Shown piece after piece: positions 26,188 through 34,373 of a DNA stretch of 34,373 nt. The DNA is from Paraburkholderia bannensis NBRC 103871 (GTDB taxonomy: Bacteria; Pseudomonadota; Gammaproteobacteria; Burkholderiales; Burkholderiaceae), in contig NZ_BAYA01000055.1 in assembly GCF_000685015.1 (NCBI RefSeq), forward strand, positions 1 to 34,373, given 5' to 3'. The position numbers and the translations under genes were made by a program. The notes under the pieces were generated by a model. It worked only from the letters and a program-made list of their open reading frames with translations, made no database searches and had not been told where the DNA came from. Within the stretch, counting starts at the first letter, position 1. Every line of letters starts with the position of its first letter.

Positions 26188-26460
26188 ATGTCCACGCCGC
26201 AGTGCTCAATCGACGGAAGGCCGCCCAAACTTCACGTTTTCTTCGAGGATGCCGCGTGGCATTGGGCTATCTGCGTGCCTCGCGAGCGCGGATGCGGATT
26301 TCAGGTAGTCGCTTACAACGAAAAGGGCTATGCGTCCGAAAGCGAAGCGATGTCAGACGGCAGCGTCGCGCTGGGCCGCATTGCTTACATAGCTGTAGCG
26401 AAGTCACGCGACGAAACCGGAACTGCTTTCCGCTCAGTCGCCCAAGATCGCAGGCGATAA
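26188..26460 (+). CDS. Small conserved-looking hypothetical protein
   Basis: 90 residues from ATG 26188, chosen because GAGGA lies about six bases upstream; ATG 26176 is in frame. Aromatic-rich beta-like stretch (FFEDAAWHWAICVPRERGCG, then FQVVAYNEKGYASESEAM) with two cysteines. No signal peptide or domain recognised. It lies 34 bases before the AraC-family gene on the same strand. Confidence 0.5.
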   Translation: MSTPQCSIDGRPPKLHVFFEDAAWHWAICVPRERGCGFQVVAYNEKGYASESEAMSDGSVALGRIAYIAVAKSRDETGTAFRSVAQDRRR

Positions 26461-26494
26461 ACTCGCCGCGCCGGTATCGGCGCTCCCGGAGATC

Positions 26495-27460
26495 GTGTCC
26501 GTGACCTCAGAGATCCTTTCCCCGCGCAAATACCCATCGCATTCCGCCCCGAGCGCCCCGCCTGCGCGCGATGGCTTCGGCTGTTCGCTGGAGCGGCTCA
26601 CGCTGAGCCAGCACCTGGATGCGGGCGAATTGAGCCTTCACCGCAAACATGCCCGCGATCGCATCTTCGGCCAGGTCGAGACGCCAGCGGAGGATCGCGG
26701 CTTTCTGGTCGGCGTGTCGCTGCAAGGCGGCCACCGGCGGCGCATCATGCGCAACGGCGCGGCGAGCGCGCACGACTTCGGCGAACACGCGCTTTATGTG
26801 CGCGATTTCGATGACAACTATCGCGCCGACCTGTCCGGCTCGTTCGACTTCGTGCTCGTGGAGGTGCCGCGCGCGTGGCTGGAGCGCCTGGGCGCCGATG
26901 CTTCGCGCCACCGCGTGATGGGGCTCTCGCGCGTGACCGGCCAGCGCGACGACGTGTTCGGCCATCTCGCCCGCGCGCTGCTGCCCGCCTTCGACCATCC
27001 CGAAGCGCACAGTCCGCTCTTTCTCGAACAGATCGGCCTGGCAATGGGTCAACATCTGGTCGCGCGCTACGGCGGCGTGAGTGGAGGCGCGGCCCAGCGG
27101 CACGCGACGCTGTCGCGCTGGCAGGAAGCGCGCGCCAAGGAGCTGCTGCTCGACGGCGCGGGCGCGCCTCCGGGCATTTCAGTCAAAGCGATCGCCGCCG
27201 AATGCCGTCTGTCTGCGAGCTACTTCATCCGTGCGTTTCGCGGCTCGACGGGCTACACGCCATATCAGTGGCAACTCGCACAACGCATCGCCCAGGCGCA
27301 GGGCATGCTCGCACACACGACCCTCACGCTCATCGAAATCGCCAACGCCTGTGGTTTCTCCGACCAGCCGCATTTCACTCGCGTTTTTTCGAAAGCAGTC
27401 GGCACCGCGCCCGGCACTTGGCGGCGCCAGAACTCAACAATGAATCGCCCGTCGTTGTGA
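26495..27460 (+). CDS. AraC-family transcriptional regulator
   Basis: 321 residues. Residues ~30-215 form an AraC_binding_2-like sensing domain (RKHARDRIFGQVET, FLVGVSLQGGHRRRI, ALYVRDFDDNYRADL). Residues ~220-315 carry the two AraC helix-turn-helix motifs (GISVKAIAAECRLSASYFIR, RAFRGSTGYTPYQWQ, then LIEIANACGFSDQPHFTRVF and GTAPGTWRR). The start is GTG 26495 or GTG 26501; GGAG lies just upstream. Domain make-up resembles activators of catabolic or efflux genes. The neighbours give no clear target. Confidence 0.9.
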   Translation: MSVTSEILSPRKYPSHSAPSAPPARDGFGCSLERLTLSQHLDAGELSLHRKHARDRIFGQVETPAEDRGFLVGVSLQGGHRRRIMRNGAASAHDFGEHALYVRDFDDNYRADLSGSFDFVLVEVPRAWLERLGADASRHRVMGLSRVTGQRDDVFGHLARALLPAFDHPEAHSPLFLEQIGLAMGQHLVARYGGVSGGAAQRHATLSRWQEARAKELLLDGAGAPPGISVKAIAAECRLSASYFIRAFRGSTGYTPYQWQLAQRIAQAQGMLAHTTLTLIEIANACGFSDQPHFTRVFSKAVGTAPGTWRRQNSTMNRPSL

Positions 27461-27602
27461 GCTGCAAACTCCCTTCGCGGTTGGTTCGACGCAAGCGGAT
27501 TCGGAAATTGAAGATGCGTTCGGCAACAACGCGAGCGGCAATGTTCCACCACTCTCGCCGCTCCTGCCGACGCCCCCCCGGCCTCGCATTCTCCTGAGCG
27601 CC

Positions 27603-28707
27603 ATGACGAAAGACCAACTGCTCGCCTGGGCTAACGACCCGCGCCGCCAGGACACCTTGCCCTTTGGCCTGTTCGAGCCCGCCTATCAGAAAGGCATAGT
27701 CGGCGCCGCGCTCGTCGTGCGCGGCGTGGTCTATTTCAAAAACGGATTTTCCGAGTCCGTTCGCGACGCGTTAGTCCAGTGCTACCAGCGCTATATCGAC
27801 GCAATTTCGACCTATGAAGAACTGATCGCGAAGGCCAGCAGCAACACGCCGGTCAACGTTTCGCCGATGGAGTGGTTCTACGCCGATGACGAAGCGCCAG
27901 TGGCTTTCCCTAAAACCAAGGGCTTCCCGGAACTCGCCAGGCGCATATCGGCCACCGAATCTCTGTCGTGCGCGACAACGAGTGCAGACCACAAGCTCGC
28001 CACCGGATTCTTTGAGCACTCGGTACTTTGCGCAAGCGAACGGGAAGCAGGATTCGGGCGTAGTCTCGACGCGGTCAGCTTCAGCGTTCCGCGGCAATTT
28101 CTAAAGTTCTGCCCCGGCGTCTTTGAGACCCTGTTCGCGGCGTTTGTGACGAGTTTGCCGACCGTCCACGGCCACGGAGGCTATGCAGTGAACGTCCCAA
28201 CCGAACGAGGCAAGCGAATATTTTTGGGCCGGCCGGTACGGCCCAGGACTCGACGTGGGGGATCCAATGCGCGTCGATGTCATCGATCTGACCGACCGCA
28301 TTAAGACGGTCGACTGGCTCACCGTGATTGATGCGGAGCTCGTGCGACGGGTCGGCGGCGCGAGCCAGTTGTCGTTGCCGCCCGACTGGTTTCGCAAGAC
28401 ACCCCTCGGAGATGGCGGCCTGATCATTCAGGCGGGCGTCGAACCGCAGACTGGCGTTGCAACTGGCCAGGGCGAGTCGCCTGCACCGCCTCCCGCCTAT
28501 GTCCTTTTGAATACAGCGTTGCACCCGATCGTTGCCCAGACGATTGCCAGCCTTCAGGACGGGACGGTTAGCAGCACAAAGCCGTTGCTCAGCACAACCG
28601 TGGCAACCGAGGCCTGGCTGCAAAGACTTTCTGTCGCCCCTGAGAAGCTCAACGCGTATTGGATTGAGTTGCACAAGACGGCGAAGCTTCCTCCGCTTAC
28701 ACGCTGA
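27603..28707 (+). pseudogene. DUF3396 (type VI immunity-like) gene with a frameshift
   Basis: Two plus-strand frames make one DUF3396-type protein. The first (from ATG 27603) reads LPFGLFEPAYQKGIVGAALV, VYFKNGFSESVRDALVQC and VHGHGGYAVNVP. The second carries EYFWAGRYGPGLDVGDPM, IKTVDWLTVIDAELV and GLIIQAGVEPQTG to the stop at 28707. The switch lies between about 28192 and 28218 and one extra base would explain it. DUF3396 proteins are found with T6SS effectors and are annotated as immunity proteins. No effector gene is adjacent, so this is an orphan, probably decayed immunity gene. Confidence 0.75.
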
Positions 28708-29492
28708 CGGTTGATAAAGGGCGACGTAAACCAACGCCCCGCTCCGTTGCTACGTCGACTGCGGCCACGACTGAGGGGCACAAGCCCGACCAGCATCTGC
28801 GGCTGCAGCGGCGGTGTCGCGCCGAGTCCGTGCCTCTACCAGAGAGCGCTTAAATGACCCGTTCTGGCTTCGGAGACACAGCCTTTTCGAAGCCGTTCAT
28901 CGTAGACCGTAATAAAAGTGACACCGTTGCGACGATAAATGTCTCACAACGCGGCGGGCACCCGGCCCGGTGCCGAAAGATTAGCGCTGACGCGACCCAG
29001 CAAGCACATCGCCGCTCTCTGCGAACTTCCGATATCGACCCAAATCGGGCATACGCGCTCGTTCCGGCACGACGGCTGGTTTCGAGTGCGCAACCGCCGT
29101 TCAAGAAGACAAGCGAAGCGCGGCAGCGGTCTTTAGGTGAGTCCGTAGCGGGAGAGAGTTGATTGCGATCGAAGTCGATTGCAGCCGATGCGCTGAAACA
29201 CCTTTGATAAGTGCGTATGAGCAAGCCAGCGTGCGGAGGCGCTACCCCCAAAGTTTGTAGCGCCAGCGATGTGCCCTGACCGCTCTAATCTGCGGTGATC
29301 AGGGAGACCTCAAGCGTTTTGTTATCGCGCCACTCTGTTGTAGCTTTTTTTCATAACAGCCGCAACGCCAAACAAGCCGCAAAGTCGCCGAGCAGACTGT
29401 AAGCCCTTTCACAAACAGCCCACACAGTCATTGCGAATCAAATGCCTAGCAGTTTTTAGGGCACGACCTCCTGTTTCCGACGCCGCGCTGCG
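28708..29492. other. Gene-free stretch with hairpins
   Basis: About 780 bases without a credible gene. Open frames on both strands (for example around 28850-29250) have low-complexity or basic translations and no start signals. It contains two hairpins (29238-29264 and 29274-29304) and a T-run at about 29345-29351 without an adjoining stem. Confidence 0.45.
29238..29264. repeat. Perfect 8-bp hairpin, followed by a second hairpin
   Basis: GGCGCTAC (29238-29245) pairs with GTAGCGCC (29257-29264) across an 11-base loop. Ten bases later CCCTGACCGC (29274-29283) pairs with GCGG plus TCAGGG (29292-29304, three-base bulge). There are no T-runs directly after either. Confidence 0.45.
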
Positions 29493-29936
29493 TCAGCCCT
29501 CCTCAGGCGGGACGATACGGATCGGGCGCGTCCCGATCTTGGCACCGGTCACTTCATCCACAGCCACTGCCTTGATTTCTGTTCCGTTCTCGGCATCAAA
29601 GAAGCGGATCAGTTTGCCTCCGCCTCGGTGCTGGCGCCCCCATGCGCCAATGATGAAAAGCACGGGCAGGAAATCGCGGCCGGCCTCGGTCAGCAAGTAC
29701 TCCTCGCGAGGCGGATGCTCCGAGTAGCGCCGTTTCTCCAGCAATCCCTCCTCCGTCAGCATCGCCAATCGCCGGGTCAGCATGGTCGGCGCAATGCCGA
29801 GGCTTTTCCGGAACTGATCGAAGCGCGTCAGGCCGCCATGGGCGTCGCGCAGGATCAGGAGACACCACGCGTCACCCGCGAAAGCCACGCTGCGCGCGAT
29901 AGGGCACGGCTCGTCAGAAATATTTTTGCAGTTCAT
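29493..29936 (-). CDS. HxlR-family transcriptional regulator, probable redox/electrophile sensor
   Basis: 147 residues with a full HxlR winged HTH (CPIARSVAFAGDAWCLLILR, TRFDQFRKSLGIAPTMLTRR, LAMLTEEGLLEKRRY, REEYLLTEAGRDFLPVL). Cys3, Cys11 and Cys25 lie in the N-terminal part; HxlR members YodB, HypR and QorR sense quinones or oxidants through N-terminal cysteines. It diverges from a four-gene oxidoreductase cluster. Its start codon overlaps one arm of the long inverted repeat 29935-29994, which fits autoregulation plus control of the divergent genes. Confidence 0.9.
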   Translation of the reverse strand: MNCKNISDEPCPIARSVAFAGDAWCLLILRDAHGGLTRFDQFRKSLGIAPTMLTRRLAMLTEEGLLEKRRYSEHPPREEYLLTEAGRDFLPVLFIIGAWGRQHRGGGKLIRFFDAENGTEIKAVAVDEVTGAKIGTRPIRIVPPEEG

Positions 29937-29994
29937 ATCATTTTGATAGTGACTAACTTTTAAATTGGTAGTATTGTTCGTATCGAAATGATAT
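29935..29994. promoter_or_regulatory. Probable HxlR operator in the divergent promoter region
   Basis: ATATCATTTTGATA (29935-29948) and TATCGAAATGATAT (29981-29994) are inverted repeats matching at 13 of 14 positions, 46 bp centre to centre. A shorter imperfect inverted pair, ACTAAC / GGTAGT, lies between them. The region is very A+T-rich and sits between the HxlR gene and the hydrolase gene. Confidence 0.6.
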
Positions 29995-30040
29995 TAACAC
30001 CTCGACGACAAGCGATCCACCCGGCACGGAGACTTCATTG

Positions 30041-30991
30041 ATGGGCAAGAACACGATCGGTATCCCCGTGGCGACAAGCGCCACTTCAGGCATCGACGGC
30101 GCCGCAGCAGGGGCTCGGAAGGGTGCTCCCGTCGATGCGCCAGTGCGGCAGTTGGGCGCGGTGAGATGGAAAGACGCGCCGACCCGGAGGATTGATGTTA
30201 GCGGGGTGCCCTTCGTCTATCGGGAACTCGGCACCGATGCTGGTGTGCCGGTGGTCTTCTTGCATCACTTGATGGCCGTGCTCGATGACTGGGACCCGCG
30301 TGTCATCGACGGCATCGCCGCATGGCACCGGGTTATCGCCTTCGACAACCGCGGCGTCGGTGCTTCGGGTGGCTCGGTGCCGCATACCGTCGAGGAAATG
30401 GGGCGGGACGCTATCGCCTTCATTCGGGCATTGGGCCTCGAGAAGGTCGATCTGCTCGGCTTCTCGATGGGCGGGGCCGTTGCGCAGATGGTCGCTTTGC
30501 AGGCGCCCGAGCTCGTGCGCCGGATCGTGCTCGCGGGAACCGGGCCCCGCGGCGGCGGCGGGATCGACAGGATCAACCGGATTGCGGCCCTGGCGTATGT
30601 CAAAGCGGCACTGACACTGAGCGACCCGAGGAACTTCCTGTTCTTCCCCCGTAACCCCGAAGGAAAGCGCGCCGCGGAAGACTATTTCTCGCGCCTGAAG
30701 GAGCGCACGGAAAACCGGGACAAGCCCATTTCCCTGCAGGCGCGAATCGCGCAGTTGAAGGCAATCAAGAACGCGGGCCTCAGCGCCCCCGACGATCTCT
30801 CGGCGATCACCCACCCCGTTTTTGTCGCGAATGGAGACTGTGACCTCATGGTTGATAGCAGCCTGTCGGTCGACATGGCTCGCCGCCTGCCGAATGCCCA
30901 GCTCACGATCTACCTGGATTCCGGGCACGGGGGGGTGTTTCAGCACCACCGCGCCTTTGTGCCTGCGGTGCTGGACTTCCTCGCTGACTAA
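30041..30991 (+). CDS. Alpha/beta hydrolase
   Basis: 316 residues from ATG 30041; GGAG lies about nine bases upstream. Fold markers: VVFLHHLMAVLDDWD (HH where many family members have HG), FDNRGVGAS at 101-109, the nucleophile elbow GFSMGG with Ser142, an Asp in NGDCD near 266-268 and His296 in SGHGGVF. The N-terminal ~45 residues are extra and low-complexity (Ala/Gly-rich), unlike typical members. Substrate not predictable; in this cluster it may hydrolyse an ester or lactone related to the electrophile response. Confidence 0.88.
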   Translation: MGKNTIGIPVATSATSGIDGAAAGARKGAPVDAPVRQLGAVRWKDAPTRRIDVSGVPFVYRELGTDAGVPVVFLHHLMAVLDDWDPRVIDGIAAWHRVIAFDNRGVGASGGSVPHTVEEMGRDAIAFIRALGLEKVDLLGFSMGGAVAQMVALQAPELVRRIVLAGTGPRGGGGIDRINRIAALAYVKAALTLSDPRNFLFFPRNPEGKRAAEDYFSRLKERTENRDKPISLQARIAQLKAIKNAGLSAPDDLSAITHPVFVANGDCDLMVDSSLSVDMARRLPNAQLTIYLDSGHGGVFQHHRAFVPAVLDFLAD

Positions 30992-31020
30992 TCTCGTCAA
31001 ACGGGAATGAAAGACCGGAA

Positions 31021-32034
31021 ATGAAAAACCAAACCATGAAAGCACTCACCTTCAAACGCTATGGCAAGTCGCCCGAAATTGGGTTTGCCGATGTTCCACG
31101 CCCCACGCTGAAAGGCGACGAGATCCTGGTACAGGTCCGCGCCGTCGGCCTCAACCCGATCGACAATATGATCCCGACCGGGATGTTCAAACCCGTTCTG
31201 CATTTCCGGCTTCCGGCCACGCTAGGCAGTGATCTGGCAGGTGTCGTGACTGAGGTCGGGAGCAAGGTGACGCGCTTCAAGCCTGGTGACGCCGTTTTCG
31301 CCAGCATCTTCGACCTGGGCACCGGCTCGCTTGCCGAATTCGCGGTGGTACCGGAAAGCGCTGCCGCGCCGAAGCCGATCAATCTTGACTTCGTGCAAGC
31401 CGCCTCGATCCCAATGGTCGGGCTCACCTCATGGCAAGCGCTGAAGGAACGCCTCAAGCTGCGCTCCGGCCAGAAGATGTTCATCCCTGCGGGGTCGGGT
31501 GGTATCGGCACTTTCGCGATTCAACTCGCGAAGTACTTTGGGGCGAAGGTGGGGACCACCACCAGCACGGGCAACGTCGAGTTGGTCGGCAGCCTCGGCG
31601 CGGATGAGATCATCGACTACAAGAAGCAGGAATTCGAGAGAGTGCTGCGCGACTACGACGCGGTGCTAGGCACGGTGCGTGGGGATGCGATCGAGAAATC
31701 TCTCGACATCCTTAAGCCTGGCAGCCAGATCGTCTCCATCGTGGGCCCGCTGGACGCGGCATTCGCGCGAGCCAAGCGGCTGAACTTTGTCCTCAGGTTC
31801 GTGTTCGGCCTGATGAGCCGCAAGATCGTGCGCCTTGCTCGGAAGCGTGACGTCTCCTACCTGTTTCACTTCGTGCGCCCCGATGGCGCGCAGCTCAACG
31901 AAATCGGTCGTCTCCTCGAGGCGGAGCACATCCGCCCGGTGATCGACAAGGTGTTTCCATTCGAGCAGGCAAAGGAAGCGCTTGATTACCTTGCCCAAGG
32001 GCGATCCAGGGGCAAGGTCGTGGTCCAGATGTGA
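31021..32034 (+). CDS. MDR-family NADP-dependent quinone oxidoreductase-like enzyme
   Basis: 337 residues of the medium-chain dehydrogenase/reductase family. GroES-like N-terminus (GDEILVQVRAVGLNPIDN, GSDLAGVVTEVGSKV, FKPGDAVFA), then a Rossmann fold with AGSGGIGTFAIQLAK at 157-171. The structural-zinc cysteines of alcohol dehydrogenases are absent, and the overall pattern fits NADPH:quinone oxidoreductase or enoyl-reductase types. It follows the hydrolase gene by 29 bases and precedes an SDR, so it is very probably in the same operon under HxlR control. Likely reduces quinones or alpha,beta-unsaturated carbonyls. Confidence 0.9.
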   Translation: MKNQTMKALTFKRYGKSPEIGFADVPRPTLKGDEILVQVRAVGLNPIDNMIPTGMFKPVLHFRLPATLGSDLAGVVTEVGSKVTRFKPGDAVFASIFDLGTGSLAEFAVVPESAAAPKPINLDFVQAASIPMVGLTSWQALKERLKLRSGQKMFIPAGSGGIGTFAIQLAKYFGAKVGTTTSTGNVELVGSLGADEIIDYKKQEFERVLRDYDAVLGTVRGDAIEKSLDILKPGSQIVSIVGPLDAAFARAKRLNFVLRFVFGLMSRKIVRLARKRDVSYLFHFVRPDGAQLNEIGRLLEAEHIRPVIDKVFPFEQAKEALDYLAQGRSRGKVVVQM

Positions 32035-32087
32035 TGCCCCCCGTATTGACTCCCCCAACCAGAACGACCCACGCAAAGGAAACCCCC

Positions 32088-32876
32088 ATGGCCACCCTTC
32101 CGACCGTCCTCATCACCGGCGCCTCCAGCGGCATCGGCGCCACTTACGCTGAGCGTTTTGCCCGCCGTGGCCATGACCTTATTCTTGCTGCGCGCGACAA
32201 GTCGCGCCTGGATAGCTTGGCAGCACGCCTGCGCGCAGAGAGCAATGTGGCCGTCGAGGTGCTGCAGGCCGACCTGACAAACCCCGCCGATCTGTCCGCA
32301 CTCGAGACCCGGCTGCGGGACGACGCGAAAATCGGCGTCCTGATCAACAACGCCGGCATGGCGCAATCAGGTGGCTTCCTGACGCAATCCGCAGAGGCCG
32401 TCCAAAGTCTAATCACGCTCAATGTCACCGCGCTGACGCGGCTCGCCGCTGCGGTCGCGCCGCGCTTCGCGCAGACTGGCACGGGCGCGATCGTCAACAT
32501 CGGCTCGGTGGTGGGGTTCGCGCCCGAGTTCGGCATGTCGATCTACGGCGCCACCAAGGCCTTCGTGCTCTTTCTGTCACAGGGCCTGAACTTGGAGCTG
32601 TCATCCAGAGGTGTCTACGTGCAAGCCGTGTTGCCGGCGTCGACCCGTACCGAGATCTGGGCGCGCGCCGGCATCGACGTCAACACCCTGCCCGAGGTGA
32701 TGGAAGTGGGTGAGTTGGTCGATGCCGCACTGGTCGGCTTCGACCGTCGCGAGTTGGTCACCATCCCGCCGCTGCACGTGGCCGAGCGCTGGGATGCGCT
32801 GGAAGCCGCGCGCCAGGGGCTGATGTCGGACCTTCGACAAGCCCATGCGGCCGAGCGCTATCAACTACAAGCCTGA
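32088..32876 (+). CDS. Short-chain dehydrogenase/reductase
   Basis: 262 residues from ATG 32088, with AAGGA eight bases upstream; an in-frame ATG at 32034 is less likely. Classical SDR signatures: TGASSGIG at 10-17, NNAG at 87-90, Ser140 in NIGSVVG, and YGATK with Tyr153 and Lys157. All catalytic residues are present. Substrate unknown; the position in the cluster suggests reduction of a carbonyl or dehydrogenation of an alcohol linked to the other redox enzymes. Confidence 0.92.
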   Translation: MATLPTVLITGASSGIGATYAERFARRGHDLILAARDKSRLDSLAARLRAESNVAVEVLQADLTNPADLSALETRLRDDAKIGVLINNAGMAQSGGFLTQSAEAVQSLITLNVTALTRLAAAVAPRFAQTGTGAIVNIGSVVGFAPEFGMSIYGATKAFVLFLSQGLNLELSSRGVYVQAVLPASTRTEIWARAGIDVNTLPEVMEVGELVDAALVGFDRRELVTIPPLHVAERWDALEAARQGLMSDLRQAHAAERYQLQA

Positions 32877-32922
32877 GCACTCGTCGCCATCCCAGCATGA
32901 CCTTTGCATATAAGAGAACCTC

Positions 32923-33990
32923 ATGAGCAGCACACTATTTTCCCCCACCCAACTCGGCAGTCTGTCGCTGAAAAATCGCATCGTCATGGCACCACTGACG
33001 CGCAGCCGCGCCATTGGCAACATGCCCAATGCGCTGATGGTGCAGTACTACCGCCAGCGCGCGCAGGCCGGTCTGATCATCACCGAAGGCACCTCGCCCT
33101 CACCCAACGGTCTGGGTTACGCGCGCATTCCCGGACTCTTCAACGAAGCGCATGCACAGGGATGGCGTCACGTGACCGATGGCGTCCATCAGGCCGGCGG
33201 CAGGGTCTTTGTGCAATTGATGCACACCGGACGCGTCACGCACCCGGCAAACCTGCCGCCCGGTGCCCGCATCCTTGCTCCCTCGGCGGTCGCTCTGCCC
33301 GGCGATATGTGGACCGATGCGCATGGCATGCAACCGCATCCGGTGCCGCAGGCAATGAGTGAAGCGGATATTGCCGAGAGCATTGCCGAATATGCGGCCT
33401 CGGCCAGACTGGCCATGCAGGCGGGCTTCGACGGCGTCGAGTTGCATGCCGCGAACGGCTACCTGATCGACCAGTTCCTCAACACCGCCTCTAATCGGCG
33501 CGATGATCGCTGGGGTGGCTCGGTCGAGAACCGCATCCGCTTCGCAGTCGAAGTCGCGAAAGCCACCGTCGCCGCCATTGGCGCCGAGCGCGTCGGAATG
33601 CGTATCTCGCCCTATGGCGTATTTAACGCTATGGCGCCGGACGCAGAAATGGACGCTCTGTACCTCGGCCTGATCGAGGCGCTGAATGCGCTGCGACTGC
33701 TCTATATCCACATCGTAGATCACAGCGCCATGGGCGCGCCTGAAGTCAGTCCGGCGCTGAAAGCAGACATTCGCGCTGCCTTCAAAGGACATTACATTCT
33801 TTCCGGCGGCTATGAACGTGCACGTGCCGACGCAGACCTCAACGCGCAACGTGGCGACCTGGTGGCTTTCGGACGCCCGTTCATCTCGAATCCAGACCTT
33901 GTATCCAAATTAAAGTCAGGCCGGGAACTGGTATCACCTGACGCCTCGACCTTCTATACGCCGGGAGAAAAAGGCTACACCGACTATTGA
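32923..33990 (+). CDS. Old Yellow Enzyme family alkene reductase
   Basis: 355-residue FMN-dependent ene-reductase, the full length of NemA-type enzymes. Motifs: LKNRIVMAPLTRSRA near the N-terminus, VQLMHTGRVTHP at 97-108, substrate-binding His175 and Asn178 in ELHAANGYLIDQF with Tyr180, and RRDDRWGGSVENRIRF at 192-207. OYEs reduce activated C=C bonds of enones, nitro-esters and quinones, which matches an HxlR-type electrophile-sensing regulator. It is the last gene of the run, 46 bases after the SDR. Confidence 0.93.
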   Translation: MSSTLFSPTQLGSLSLKNRIVMAPLTRSRAIGNMPNALMVQYYRQRAQAGLIITEGTSPSPNGLGYARIPGLFNEAHAQGWRHVTDGVHQAGGRVFVQLMHTGRVTHPANLPPGARILAPSAVALPGDMWTDAHGMQPHPVPQAMSEADIAESIAEYAASARLAMQAGFDGVELHAANGYLIDQFLNTASNRRDDRWGGSVENRIRFAVEVAKATVAAIGAERVGMRISPYGVFNAMAPDAEMDALYLGLIEALNALRLLYIHIVDHSAMGAPEVSPALKADIRAAFKGHYILSGGYERARADADLNAQRGDLVAFGRPFISNPDLVSKLKSGRELVSPDASTFYTPGEKGYTDY

Positions 33991-34373
33991 TGAAAGCGTG
34001 AGGCTGAAGTCGCATTTCTCCGAATCGCTAACGATCGGCGAGATGCGCATTAGCTCGCAGCCCCAAACGGATATAGAAAAAACACGCTCCTTTATTGATC
34101 TGCATGTTGGTTTTTCCGAACAGCGGATTTCAACAGAGTTTGGATTGTCGACGTGCCCAAAAGCTCTATCGAGCCCAAGGCTATTGCTGGGGAGGCCGAC
34201 GGAAATTTCGTCGTGCTCAACCACGGAAAGACTTAGATCCGTGACCCTAGAAGGAAACTGGCGGCGTTGACGAGAGTCCATTGTCCGAGGTGAAGCGGTC
34301 GGTCAAATATTCAGTTGTCTCTAACCACGAACGACCGTTCCTGGCCGAGGGTGTGTCAAAACCCGCGCGATCG
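33991..34373. other. Stretch without a recognisable gene at the window end
   Basis: Short frames on both strands (about 90-115 residues) have no recognised family and no good start signals. Near the edge the plus strand reads GAGGGTGTGTCAAAAC (34348-34363), which resembles an IS terminal sequence, but no partner or transposase is visible. Confidence 0.35.

Noticed and set aside
28850..29251. 133-residue minus-strand and 102-residue plus-strand frames
   Set aside because: They overlap each other, lack ribosome binding sites and match no domain I know; possibly a dispersed non-coding repeat.
34348..34363. IS-end-like sequence at the window edge
   Set aside because: No second end, target duplication or transposase is visible before the window stops.

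Overview
The window looks like chromosomal DNA of a Burkholderiaceae bacterium (Burkholderia, Paraburkholderia or Caballeronia type). This is an inference from the high G+C coding regions, the type VI secretion (T6SS) vgrG cassette, the Ku/LigD repair genes and the overall gene repertoire. No rRNA, tRNA or CRISPR array was seen.

Layout. 1-1905 holds the 3' part of glgX (glycogen debranching). 1986-4803 is a two-component sensor region: a hybrid histidine kinase, then a kinase with a degenerate receiver that is cut off by IS debris. 4750-6130 is a graveyard with two IS3-type transposase remnants, one abutting the other, and a broken DUF4142 gene. 6232-7584 (minus) is a RES/Xre toxin-antitoxin operon with a third small gene; inverted repeats lie upstream. 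Two uncharacterised small genes follow on the plus strand (7751-8678).

8983-15729 (minus) is the most interesting block. It is a T6SS delivery cassette in the order vgrG, a 971-residue putative peptidoglycan hydrolase (variant M23 core, SH3-like segment, EF-hand loop, C-terminal T4-type lysozyme), a secreted protein ending in an LprI-like lysozyme-inhibitor domain (probable immunity), and PAAR. Divergent from it, 16064-17095 encodes a protein of five tandem zinc-ribbon-like repeats.

17301-24327 is rich in DNA-repair genes: a UvrD-like superfamily 1 helicase with a small overlapping partner, Ku with an overlapping MerR/TPR gene, and a convergent ligD carrying one in-frame amber codon and one frameshift. 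24406-28707 has an RsbRD-type histidine kinase, an AraC-family regulator and a frameshifted DUF3396 (type VI immunity-like) gene.

29493-33990 is an inducible-looking locus. An HxlR regulator with N-terminal cysteines diverges from an alpha/beta hydrolase, a quinone-oxidoreductase-like MDR enzyme, an SDR and an Old Yellow Enzyme. A long near-perfect inverted repeat lies in the shared promoter region. The likely theme is response to quinones or other reactive electrophiles.
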